Below are positions 35,501-47,500 of a stretch of DNA of 64,000 nucleotides, one piece after another. The DNA lies in assembly GCF_963678635.1 (NCBI RefSeq), contig NC_087063.1, positions 17,610,143-17,674,142 of the forward strand, written 5' to 3'. The stretch is from Symsagittifera roscoffensis. Taxonomy: Eukaryota; Xenacoelomorpha; Acoela; Convolutidae. Position 1 is the stretch's first letter. The number at the start of each line of letters is the position of its first letter. The position numbers and the translations under genes are program-made. Below the pieces are notes generated by a model, which was not told the origin of the DNA, did no database searches, and saw only the letters and a list, made by a program, of their open reading frames with translations.

Positions 35501-38500
35501 TTATCTAATTTTGAATATATTGAAGTCTTAAATGGCTTCATATGACTTGGATCTAGGGTAAAGATTTTCAAAAAAACAGAAAATTTGGCTGATCATTCTT
35601 TGGTCGAACAAATGGATGTTTTTGTGCTCTCCCAAATCATTATAAAGATCTCCCAAATCAAGTTTCCAAAACGATGTTCTCTGAAACTTTTCTGAGCTGA
35701 GAAACTTGTTTTCTTTCAAAGTACGCGGATCCGATGGCTGATCTGCTTGACAAATGGGAAGTATTTCGAGCTAGACTTTTCATTTATTTTTTTCTCGAAA
35801 TTCGAAATGAGTTTTTCCGATAAATGACATAATAAGTTCAATGAGTTTTTCCGCATTGCTGCCCCCTGTGTCACTCGTTTTCTGGTGATCATGTTTCCTG
35901 AAATTGAACCCAAGCGCTCACCGTTCGATGCTGTTTTTTTGCTGTTATGCGTAAGAATCTTCCTGCCATTTCAGCAAGCCTCGGATACTCAAGATCAAAA
36001 TGTTTTCACGCTAATGAAAACTGATAAGTGACGGTTCTTGAATTTAGTTTCCATTCGGTCACTTCGTGTATTCAGTCAGCTTCGGATAACCGCCTACCCC
36101 TATTGATTGGGTATTTGTTCATAACGATATTGAAATCTTTGCATAAAGCTTAAAAAGGAGTTGGTATGAAGCATGGAAAGAGGATGAGGATGTAACATCC
36201 TGCTTCAACGTTTATATTTCTGTGTATTCATATTTCAGATATCTACGGGCTCATGTTATTCCTGAAGTTAGACCCCCTTTACGTGAATTATTGGTGGGCG
36301 GAATTGGTTTTAAAGCAACTCAAAGAACCCATTTTGACCACCGAAAAAGGAACTGCAAGCGAAGAAAGCGAGGTCAAAAAAGGTCTCTGTAACTTATCCG
36401 TCTTGATGAGAGCCTTGAAGTTTGTTATTTGGAGAACGTCTAAGGACCAAGTACGCGACCAGATCTGCATTCCGAAGCAACATATCAGCACAAACAAGAT
36501 AAGATTTTCGCCAATTGAGTCTCATTTTTATAACCGGAAAAAAGAGAAGTGTGCTCGACGAGCTCTGGAGTTGTTGAGATTGGCTGATGTGGACAGCGAA
36601 TCGGTGTTACTGAATAGAATGGACCGTGAGATCTCTAAGAAGGTTAGGCGCTATTCATAAGATTTCACTACCAAATTATCGACATGAAATGATTCATTAC
36701 ACTTGCGAAGCTAGTGTATTAGTACGAACCTTCTTTTTTTCCCAACCTAAGTCGCAAATATTGGTGCGGCACTTTTACGGTGCGGCACCCCAATAATAGT
36801 GGGGCACCTTTACAGCTTTTTGATAGCATGTGCTTTGACATTCGAATAGTAATAAATAAACAATGTTGATGCATTTTTAATTCATCAAATGAACCGACAA
36901 AAGCTATTTGTTTCAAACAACATCACAATAATAAAAACTCGATTTCAGAAATTTTCTAACACAATATATCTCGCAATTTTTTGAAGTGCATAGTTTATAG
37001 ATAATATGGCTTTAGGCTTTGCGATTTGTTACATGCAAAGCTTCAGTTTGTTATATTCCAAATTATTAATTGCAAAATTGAGTCTATTTGTATTTGGTGC
37101 TGAATCGCATTGGTAATTTTTTAGCATATGTAGCTGCTTTATTCGTGACAAGTGTTTGTCGTTTGTTAAGCTTGAGTGGCTGAGGGGATAGTGCGTGAGA
37201 CTCAAAATCTCTTGATTGCAGTAGGTCGCAGATTCGAATCCTACATGTAGCCGAGTTTTTGCCAATTCGAGGTTTATATTTACCTTTTCTGATTTCACTT
37301 GATAGAGCTGCTTTTTGGTCGTGTTCTCGCAAGTGTTAACCCAAAGTGCAGATTCGCTTCTGTGTAAAAAATTTATACTTCAAAATTTAAACTTAAAAAA
37401 AAAGTTTTTTAATACACACTAAGTTTGCACCAAACCACTCCATTGCTGAAACTGTGGATCCGTGCCTCTCTCAACAGTTTGAATTTTGTTCCAATTTTTG
37501 CAGAACTGGTTACTAGCCATAGCAATGAAGAATTAAACAGTTCAACTTTCAACCATCGAGTTTAAGAAAAGCCTCTTCAAGATACGTTAAACGATAAAAA
37601 AGTGGTCAGTAGTTAAACTAAAGTAAGTACGGAAAAGCCTCTTTTATTTCTTTTCGACAACAGTTTTAAAAAAGCTTTTTTTCGGTGAATCATCAATTTG
37701 GCCTCCCTCAAATATAAATTTTTTTCCTACTTGTTATTAATGATCATTTGCAAATCTGAAATTTTCTCCATAGTTATGTCATTGAAAATATGTTAATGAC
37801 TAAAGCTCGTATGGTTTTGATTTTATGTTAGAGTCGATGAATGTAATTCAAACTCTTATATAGGTCGCGAAGATTTCACGCTCAAGTTTAATTTTCTGGG
37901 AATTGAGTTTTGAGTTTTTGATTTCTGTTAAAATTCAGTACAATTCTTTTTATGAAAGGAAAACAAACGTGTAAAGATCACAAAAAACTCGATCGACTTC
38001 TTGTTTCAAAAGTGGTATTTAGTTTTCAGATTTCCCAGCGGAAAAAAATAAACCTTTGAGTACAGTTCTCTCAAATTCGGTTTATTTTATTAAAAAATTG
38101 CTACTCATTGTTTTTCAAATTGTCAAAAAAATAAGTCATTATTCCTTCTGTTTCCTTGTGTTCATTGAGTCTTTTCCAATTGTCTGTTGGCTATGTTTGA
38201 TCGCAGGAAATCTTCACATTTTTTCTATGCTCAATTTTCTGTTCTGTTCGCTCAATTTTTCTTTTCGGTTCAACGTCGCTTTGTACACAAGCTTGTGATA
38301 TTTTAGTACCATTTTAATTTCTCCGTTCAAAGTTTGTGGTAACCAAGCAACATCGCGTTTGATATTACGATTTATTTTTTCCAATCTAACTCCCATTGAT
38401 AAGTTCTCAGCAAACGTTTTTATTACCACTATCTGTAATTGCTCATGTGTTTTAATCGTTTCTCTCATCCGCCTTTTTGCTGGCTGGTATGAGGGGGACA

Positions 38501-41500
38501 TGAAGGGAATAAGGCGTAGTTTTCTAGACTTAAAGCGGCAACTCTACTGGTCGGAGGCGCGGATCTCGTAGACGTCTTATCTGTTAGTTTTTCAAAGATT
38601 TACAATTTTTTGAATTTTCAAAGCTGATTTGAAGTTTCTCGAAATTTTAATGCTCGCATTTGGCGATTTGTTTGTTTGCGATGTGGATGTGGAACTTCGC
38701 CTCTCTTTCAATATATGTGTTCAGATTTCACCCAGTGTACGTATCAATTCCGACGTTAATTTATCGATTCTGAGGACTTTATTATATGCTTCTGTTGTTT
38801 CTGATAGCATCTGAAAAACTAGCCAATTTTTAACGGTATGTGTATGAGATGAGTTGCTTTGGCTCTGAGATCATTCAGAATTGAATATAAGCTAGCTATT
38901 TGGTCTTTTAAGTGCAGTAATTTTTAGTTGAGATACATTTCGTATTTCACATAGCGCGTGGAAAGTAAAAGAATGATTTTTTTCTTTGCAAGGTTTTCCA
39001 CTAGTTGACGGTTCGACTTTTTGTAATTTTTTTTTCAGTTTACTTATTTTAATCAGTACAAACTACACTCAATTAGAAGAAGATTTGGAATGGCGAGCCA
39101 ACTATATTTGGTCTTTTTTATAATTGTGGTGCGTTGTTGTTTAATCTTAAACATGACGTCATCAGTGTGCTAGCTATTTCGTGCTAAACTCCATTATCGG
39201 TCAAGGTCGTTACCGACCTGCCAATCCACTTGAACTTTAACAGCATGCGCTCTATTCACTCTCTGTCAACTTATGAAAGATTTGAGTTGTATTTACTTCT
39301 ATTGTCATGACATTATTTAAATACTAATCTATCTATATTATCTATATGATAAAATAACAAGGAGAATTAATTCTTGTTTTAAACTGTCTTTCGACGTTTC
39401 ACATGGCGCAGCCAGCAGTTTCGACCTCCGAGGATCGAACTGACCTGTTGGGCGTATCCGTATTTTGGCATAAACCAACTGCGGACCCACCACATAGCTG
39501 GGACTCGTGGATAGGTCAATTCAACTTGGCAATTACTCTAAGAGAGAGATGCGATCCACGAGAGTTACTAAAACCGCCGGGTATCGTACACGACGATCCT
39601 GCTCCAAAACCAGAAGTCGTAGGGGCGGATGAAGATGCTGCAGCAATCGCAAGTCGTATTGCACGTAATGACGCAGCAGTCCGGAAAGTCACAGAAATGA
39701 ATGAAGAGCGCCGGGCGAAAGGTCCCCGAGTGGCACCAGGAGTGTATTATTTCGAGGTTGAACAACGGGTTAAGTCTCGGTTATTCTTCTCGCTCGGCTC
39801 AGAAGGGAGGAAAAGATTCCTCCAAAGTTATCCTCATGCAGATCTGAGTGAACTAACGTTTCGGGAATTCCATGAATTCTGTGTTCTCCTATTCAGAAAG
39901 GAGAAAAATTTCATCATTGAACGTATGCAAATCTACAACGCGGTACATTCAGACCGAGAAAATTTGGAAGCATTCTATTTACGATTGACGGGACAAGCCG
40001 CCCTGTGTGGATGGACAATTGATCAAGAAAAGGAAGTCGTCAGAGATATATTCATCGCAAAAATGAGATATAAGGATATCCAGAGAGAATTATGCATTCA
40101 CCCAGGTGCTACTCCGGAGGATTCTCTGAAATCAGCTTTACTGCAAGAAAAGGGAGCACAGACGGCAACCGACTTGCAAAGGCAACTCGGGAGTTCGTCG
40201 TCGTCGGGTAACTATTCCCAGGCAGGTAATACTATGGGTCAGAATTCCCGGATAAAACAGGAACCCACATTCTCTGTCCAGGGTAAGAAACTTTCAGACA
40301 GGATTAGTCGGGCCCAGAATGGTAAGAAGAAGGAGATCAACGATAAATCGAAGTCATGTTATTTCTGTGGTAACAGATTCTCACCAAACCACAAGCAAAG
40401 TTGTCCAGCCAGAAATGTTACTTGCAGGAATTGTAACAAAAAGGGACACTTTGCCAAATGCTGTAATTCTAAGAATGTAGCGAACGTGGAAGCTGAGTCA
40501 GATGAGACAGTGGAAGAAACATGTAATTTCATCACGTCCGATAGTGAGTCGGAATTCACTGTTTTATCTGTAGCAGCTGTGAAACCAAGCCTACCAATCA
40601 AATCAGTGAAAAGGTTGGAGGTGGTAAATGCAGCCACGGGCAAGTTACGTTCCATCCAGATTACACTACGTTGTGGTAAGACGTTTTTCAAGGCAACAGT
40701 GGATACTGGGAGTCCAGCCTCCTTCGTGAATAAAAAGACAGCAGACTATATTATAAAAACGGTTCCTTCAGCCAAGTTCTTCACGGTTCAAGAAAGTCCA
40801 ATTGATACAGTTTACGTTGATTATAATCGGAAGAAAATTGAATTGATGGGTACGTTGATTGTGGATGTATCATCTTTGGGATGGCATATCAAGTCTGCAA
40901 AATTCCTCATATCAGAAAATAGAACACGCTGTTTACTGGGTTTGGATATGCAACCACAATTGGGAGTAAGAACAACGCAAGTCAGACCAGATCGTCCTTT
41001 GGTGGGAGAAGTCTCCTAATCAGACCCCGAATTTAACATCGGATTCATGGAAATCTCACTTTCACCAGAAATTCCATCGGGTGTTCAATAGAATCGGCAA
41101 AGCCAAAAACCACAAAGTATTCTCTACGTTCAAGTCTCCACTCGTCCCAATCCAAGAAAAGGGTAGGAGAGTGCCGGTGCATATTCAAGATAAAGTGGGT
41201 AAGGAAATTCAAAAACTCATTCATGAAGGGCACGTGGTTAAATTGAATAAATGTACCAGTGAATATTTCATCTCTCCGATAGTAATTACGGCGAAGAAAG
41301 ATGGTTCTGTGAAATTAGCTATGGATGCTAAACCTATGAATGAACAAATTCATAAGAATCATTACCAAATGCCAAATTTGTTAGAACTATTGGACTCAGC
41401 CGCCCAGATAATTACATCGGATATTTCAGGAGATGTTTGGTTTACGTCCTTAGATTTAAAATATGCCTTCAGCCAGATTCCGCTCAGTGAGGAATTTAGC

Positions 41501-44500
41501 CGACATTGCAATTTTAATATCGTCTGCGGAGAACAAACTGGTACGTATCGGTTCAAGACGGGGTTTTATGGTCTTACGGACATGCCAAAGGAATTCCAAA
41601 AAGCGATGGACAACACTCTCCAGGGTCTGTCAGGAGTATTTTGTTTCCTTGATGATATTCTGATTGTCTCGAAGGGCTCAGTCGAGGTTCATAATATTCT
41701 TGTAGACAAGGTGATAAGTCGTCTGGATAAAGAAGGTTTTGCTCTGAAACTTTCGAAATGCGAGTTTTCCTTAAATCAATTATCTTGGTTAGGATACGAT
41801 ATTGATTCAGAAGGATATAGACCGAAACGTTCTAAGATAGAGGCAGTACTCGCTCTGGAACCACCAAGGACACTCAAACAACTCCGTTCATTCATGGGCA
41901 TACTCAACCATCTACAACGGTTTTTACCGAATCTTCAGGTCCATTCCGACCAATTACGCCCGTCATTAACGGCAGGAAATAAAAGCAAATTTGAGTGGGG
42001 GGAATGTCAGCAAATGGCATTTCGCAACATCTTACAGCTGATCGCGAACATAACAAAAATGTATCACTATGACCAAAGCCGGAACTCGCGAGTTAAATGT
42101 GACGCTAGTCATAGTGGTCTGGGTGCAGCATTAGAACAGGAGATAGAGGAGGATGTTTGGGTGCCAATTGCTTTTGCATCACGTTTTCTAAACGATCAGG
42201 AGAAGAAATATAGTACCAATGAATTAGAACTCCTAGCAATTGCATGGTCGTGCGAGCATTTCCGAACGTATTTGTTAGGGAATCATTTCGTGATTCTAAC
42301 TGATCATAAAGCAATCATATCTGCATTAAAGACGAACCGTGGAAACAAAACGTATCAGTCACGTTTAACTCGATGGGCTGATAGGTTATTACCTTTCGAC
42401 TTCGATATTTTCCATATCTCTGGCTGTAAGCTAGGAATCGTGGATTACTTATCTCGGTTTCCAACATTCGAAGCTCCACCACCGAGTAGTTTTGATGAAC
42501 AATATGTCGTCAAATGTATTAGTCGATTCTTTGAGGCATGCGAATTCTTGGACGGTTGGGCCAAGCATCATACTTCATCTGAGGAGTTATCAAATACCGT
42601 GGAAATAGGTCAGGATTATGTTGTACCTGATCAAATTAACCTAGTTGAATTATTGGGAAATTGTCAATCTCGGATCAATTGTCCCGATATCAATAGTTCA
42701 CTTGTTGCAACGAACAAGTGTGGAAATAGAACGGTAGAGGGCGTCTTATTTCAAGACATTCAATCTACTTCGGAAAGTTTATATCCGCGAGAGGGCGACA
42801 AAATGTTCGCCATTAGTCAAAATAACTCCTCTAATCCACCAATTTCTCCTCCGCTAGAGGGCGTCCAAAGTGTTGGCTCATATTCTAGCCAATCAGCGTC
42901 AAGCATTAACATGCCGAATTTTGCCACTTTCTCAGCATGGATCATATTTTATCTGCCATTTCTAATTTCATTGTGGATTATTACTTTGGCAGTGAGCAGT
43001 TGTCATCTGTTGGCATTAATAGTCAATTTTTTTGTCCTGATTTCAACATATCGGATTGGTTGGATAGAAATTATTTTGAGTGTTTTTCACTTTCAGACTG
43101 CAATGAATCCCAACACAAGTACCAACAACACAAACGACAGTTTCGAGCAGTTGTTAAATCAGTATCTGCCGGTCACTCAACATTGGTTCTCCTCAGATAG
43201 AGCCAGGCCGCGGTTTCGCGCGGGGGCTGTTCGACCCAGAAGATCCACAACAGTTCAACGAGGAGTAGAATTGAGGAGTCAATACGCCCGTATTCTCGCG
43301 AATTTCAGGTCCAAACGGGGCAGGATGCCCAAACTACTATCTCAGTCAGTCAACAGCCTCGAGATCTTAAAGTCACCAGTGGTCGCTGCGGACCAGAAAT
43401 CATTAACTGGACTGGTGGGAATTCTGGACTCAGATGTATTATCGGAGCTAACGGATGAAGATGCCAGTTTAAGCCTCATGAAACGAGCAATTATCAACCG
43501 GGATTACGAAGGATTTTGCCGTATCGACTCCTATATTAAATCATTTTGGCATTGTGCAGCGGTAGTTGATGGCTGTGTTGTGGTGGATAATAGGATCGGT
43601 ATTCCCATGTGTCTTCGCAAACCTTTGTTATCTCGACTTCATAGATCGCATGCGGGTCAGTTAGCAATGGTTGACGCGGCACAATACATCTGGTGGCCCC
43701 GAATGCATCGGGACATTATACAACTGTGCAAAGATTGTCCTCAGTGCACAAAGTTTGGTAAGAATTTGAAAGCGAACGTATCATTTAATTCATCCAAGCC
43801 GTTACCCCTTTTATCGGGTCCTAATGAAGAACTGCAACTTGATTACGCAGGCCCTCTACTTGACTCATTGGGTAACAGTATTTATATCTTGGTCGCAATC
43901 GACCGTTATTCAAAATATCCGTCGGCTATGATTACGCGTTCCACGGGAGGACGGAAGATCATTAAATTTCTTAAGTCATACATTCAACAGCACAGTATTC
44001 CCAGATCCATTAAAACAGACCAGTACTCCGGATTCAAAAATAAATTAGTACAAAATTTTTGTCTAGAGAAAAATATTGTACAATATTTTTGTCCGGTGGG
44101 GGACCATCGTGGCTGTGGTTTAGTCGAACGGTCGATACAAACAATTAAGCGTCGCTTGGGGGCCTCTCGGTTAAGTTCGGATTTCTCTAATGTTCAGGAT
44201 ACCCTTAGGAATATTATTGAAGATATCCGGGTTACAAAAAATTCAGTTACCGGGGTCTCCCCGTTTGAACTTCATTTTGGTCGTCCTCCGAATACGGAGC
44301 TATCTATAGCGGCTGATCGGTTAACATCGGGAATTCATTTAGACAACCAACGTTTGGAACGGGACTTGCTCACACCAGAGCAACGACGGGAGCAGTGCGA
44401 TAGTCGCCCTAGAATCAAAGTCGTCAAGAAAGGACAATCAAGCCCGACGGTGTCTCCACATTTTGGTGGAACCACAGATTCAATAGCGGATACACCCCAC

Positions 44501-47500
44501 TACCGTGCACTGGAGAGCTTGGCACAATCTGCAAACCAGTGGTTGTCATTGAAAAAGTCGCTAACACATCAGGAGGGGGTCAAAGCCCTGAAGACTCTGA
44601 CGGAGAGAAATCAAATCCTCGCAGCCACTCTTCGTTCGAATTTGTCTGCTGGTACCCTCAGATTCCGGAACCAAATGCCAACGGAACAAATTCGCCCTTC
44701 GTTGCCAAAACGTAATTTGGACTATTTAGTATTGAACGAACCAAATAAGGTCGAAATTTTTCGGAAATTTCTAAATAGGAAGTCTGGCAAAGAACTTTTC
44801 AAACCTTATAAGGGCAAAATCGTGCGGATCACTGATTCCACATATATTTCTGATAAAGGGAAAGTTATTAGAAGGAATCACTTGGCAGTGCGTCTTAAAT
44901 CAACCCCTCTAAGTTTTTCAGGAAAACAATTAACTCCGGTGAAGAAAGGGAAGAAACGCCCAAACGTGCCATCTTCAACATCATCATCGGAAGATAATAG
45001 GCCTCTCAAACGAGCGGGTTCCAGGCAACGTATTTCAGCGAAAACAGTGTACGTGCCTGCTCATTCGAAATTTCCTTCTATGCCAGTCTCACATACTCCA
45101 CCTCGCAGTCAAATGGTGGCGTCAAAATTAAGGGAAGATGCAACTTCGGAGGCTCCGGGTATACAGAACATCCCGTATCCACAGCATTCTACTCCGATGG
45201 TAGACTTGACAGTCTCTTCCTCTACGTCGGGTAATCCAGGAACAGAGGCTCCTATTAGCGTCAAGCCAAGGTGTATTAATGTCAAACCGAAGTCTACAGT
45301 TATTGTCTCTTCCTCTAAGTCTGGCAATTCAGGAACGGAAATTCCTATTAGCATCAAGCCAAAGGCGCCAATTCCAATAATGACCCCAGTAGGCTCAGAT
45401 CTTATTCCTATCTCTTCAGACGATGAATCGTCAATCTTGAAGTCACAAGTAGGAACTTCATCAAAATTGGTAGCATCGGGTTCTAACAACCAAGATAGTC
45501 ACGGCATACTTTCGGAACAGGATGGGAATATGTCTTCTTCGTCAAATTCGTCACGATCTTCTTCACGACGGAAAAAGCAAACTACATTCTACGGTAGCCC
45601 TATTAGACACTCAGTTAATGTCATTCAGTCGCAGTCAGCAACTACGCCTCCGTCAACTCCTGCCTCTCCGGATAAGAAAGTTCGTTTTATCGTGTCCAGT
45701 TCTGATCGTACTAATCAAGTAAGCCAGTCTCGGGCTGATATACCCGAGGATTCCCCAAAACATAGGAAATTTATTCGTTTTCCCAAAACGAGCACTTCCG
45801 ACTTTCCTTCGCGTCGGTCAGATAGATAAAACTTTTGTATTTATCGAATTCGGCATTTGGTCCAGAACCTATACAAACTGTTGTACCCTGTATTTGTTAA
45901 AACTTTAATCTTTATACCAAATTTCTATTTGTAAAACTTCATGTCGGTCAGACAAATGAAACTTTTGCATTTACCGGATTCAGCATTTGGTCCAGAAATC
46001 ATACAAACTATCGTAATTAAAACTTTCGCATTTATCAATTCAGCGTTTGGTCCAGAAATTATACAAACTTTTGTATCTTGTTCTCGCCATAATCTTTAAA
46101 TTCATATCAAACATTCATCTATGATAGTCATTTCCATAAATCTTTTGCCTACCTTCACGGTTGCATATGTAAAAGCGCAGTTATTAATTTTGTACTTAAG
46201 AGTAAAGAAATTCAAACACGGTTTGAATTTTTTTTTCCCGAGAGGGGGAAATGTGGTGCGTTGTTGTTTAATCTTAAACATGACGTCATCAGTGTGCTAG
46301 CTATTTCGTGCTAAACTCCATTATCGGTCAAGGTCGTTACCGACCTGCCAATCCACTTGAACTTTAACAGCATGCGCTCTATTCACTCTCTGTCAACTTA
46401 TGAAAGATTTGAGTTGTATTTACTTCTATTGTCATGACATTATTTAAATACTAATCTATCTATATTATCTATATGATAAAATAACAAGGAGAATTAATTC
46501 TTGTTTTAAACTGTCTTTCGACGTTTCACAATAATAAGACTAAATCAATTCAAGAAAATCGAATTACAAAGACCAATTTCTAAGCTTCTCGCTAAATACA
46601 AACGCTAGGAGCTCATAGCAAAATGGGATGCTTGGCTCTTTCTGGTTTATTGCGTCGGTCCGCACTGCCCATCCCAGCAACCTCTGAAAATATTGAGTAA
46701 TTTAGCACAAAAGACGTTCTAAGAATTTTGCGCTTCACTAGTTAATTGACCGTTTGAATGCTATTTAATACCGTTCACAAACACTGCCTGCATTTTCCTT
46801 TATGTACGTACAGACACAAAATTTCGTATGGTTTTTATAATGCCAGGAAAGCGCGTCGTTTACCTTCTGCATTTGCAAAGCGAATAAGGTAATTTGAAAA
46901 ATCGCTTGTGACCGAGGTTCTTTCACGTGTTTTTTGCTCTGATTAAGTCTCAGGCTTTTCCCTTGAGTCTCAAAGTCTCTCGCTGAGTTAAATTCGATGT
47001 CGCTAGTTAAAAATGTTTAATTATTACCAGTTTTAGGGATGACAGTTTGAATTGAGATACTTGGACTAAGGCGATGGAACTTAAAAATAGGAAAATTTTA
47101 AAGAAATCACTTTTTTTTTAGTTTTCATTCAGTTAATTAACTGTTTTCAACTTTTTTACTGCGTATCTTTTTGAACCAGCTTCTGCAGAACCTGTTTGAA
47201 CGCTTAATGATAAAATTATTATCAGGTAATCTGTTTCTCGTAAAGCAACCCTTAGTCAGACCCTCGTTTTCATTATTTCTGATCCGATGCCATGCTTGTT
47301 TGTTTATTTGTAGCGTAACTAATCTGGGTGACTAAATGGAAGAATAAGTTTAATACAATAGCATTTCAGCCTAAATTGGGCTTCTCACTCTTGTACTTTG
47401 AACAGGACTTTTAACTAACTAGTCAACAGGACTATGAATGGGTGGCCAGTTACTCTTCCGTGAAATGAAATCAAACTACAACTTGTTCATTCCACTCCAA

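Larger units (their letters stand above)
39125..46530 (+). mobile_element. Gypsy-type (Ty3/mdg4-like) LTR retrotransposon, full length
   Basis: A 7406-bp element in SHPRH intron 9, in the same orientation as the gene. It has two 279-bp LTRs (39125-39403 and 46252-46530), identical base by base as far as I can read, starting TGTGGTGCG and ending GTTTCACA. It is flanked by a 5-bp target duplication ATAAT (39120-39124 and 46531-46535). Inside are a primer-binding site, a gag-protease frame, a pol frame in the order reverse transcriptase, RNase H, integrase, and a polypurine tract. That order defines the Gypsy group. Both reading frames are intact, so the insertion is recent and may still be active. 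Confidence 0.97.

Noticed and set aside
37029..37332. Minus-strand frames antisense to the composite repeat
   Set aside because: They translate the tRNA-like block and its flanks; similar frames occur in each copy.
45109..45489. Minus-strand 126-codon frame within pol
   Set aside because: It is antisense to the repetitive Ser/Pro-rich tail of pol and is a shadow of it.
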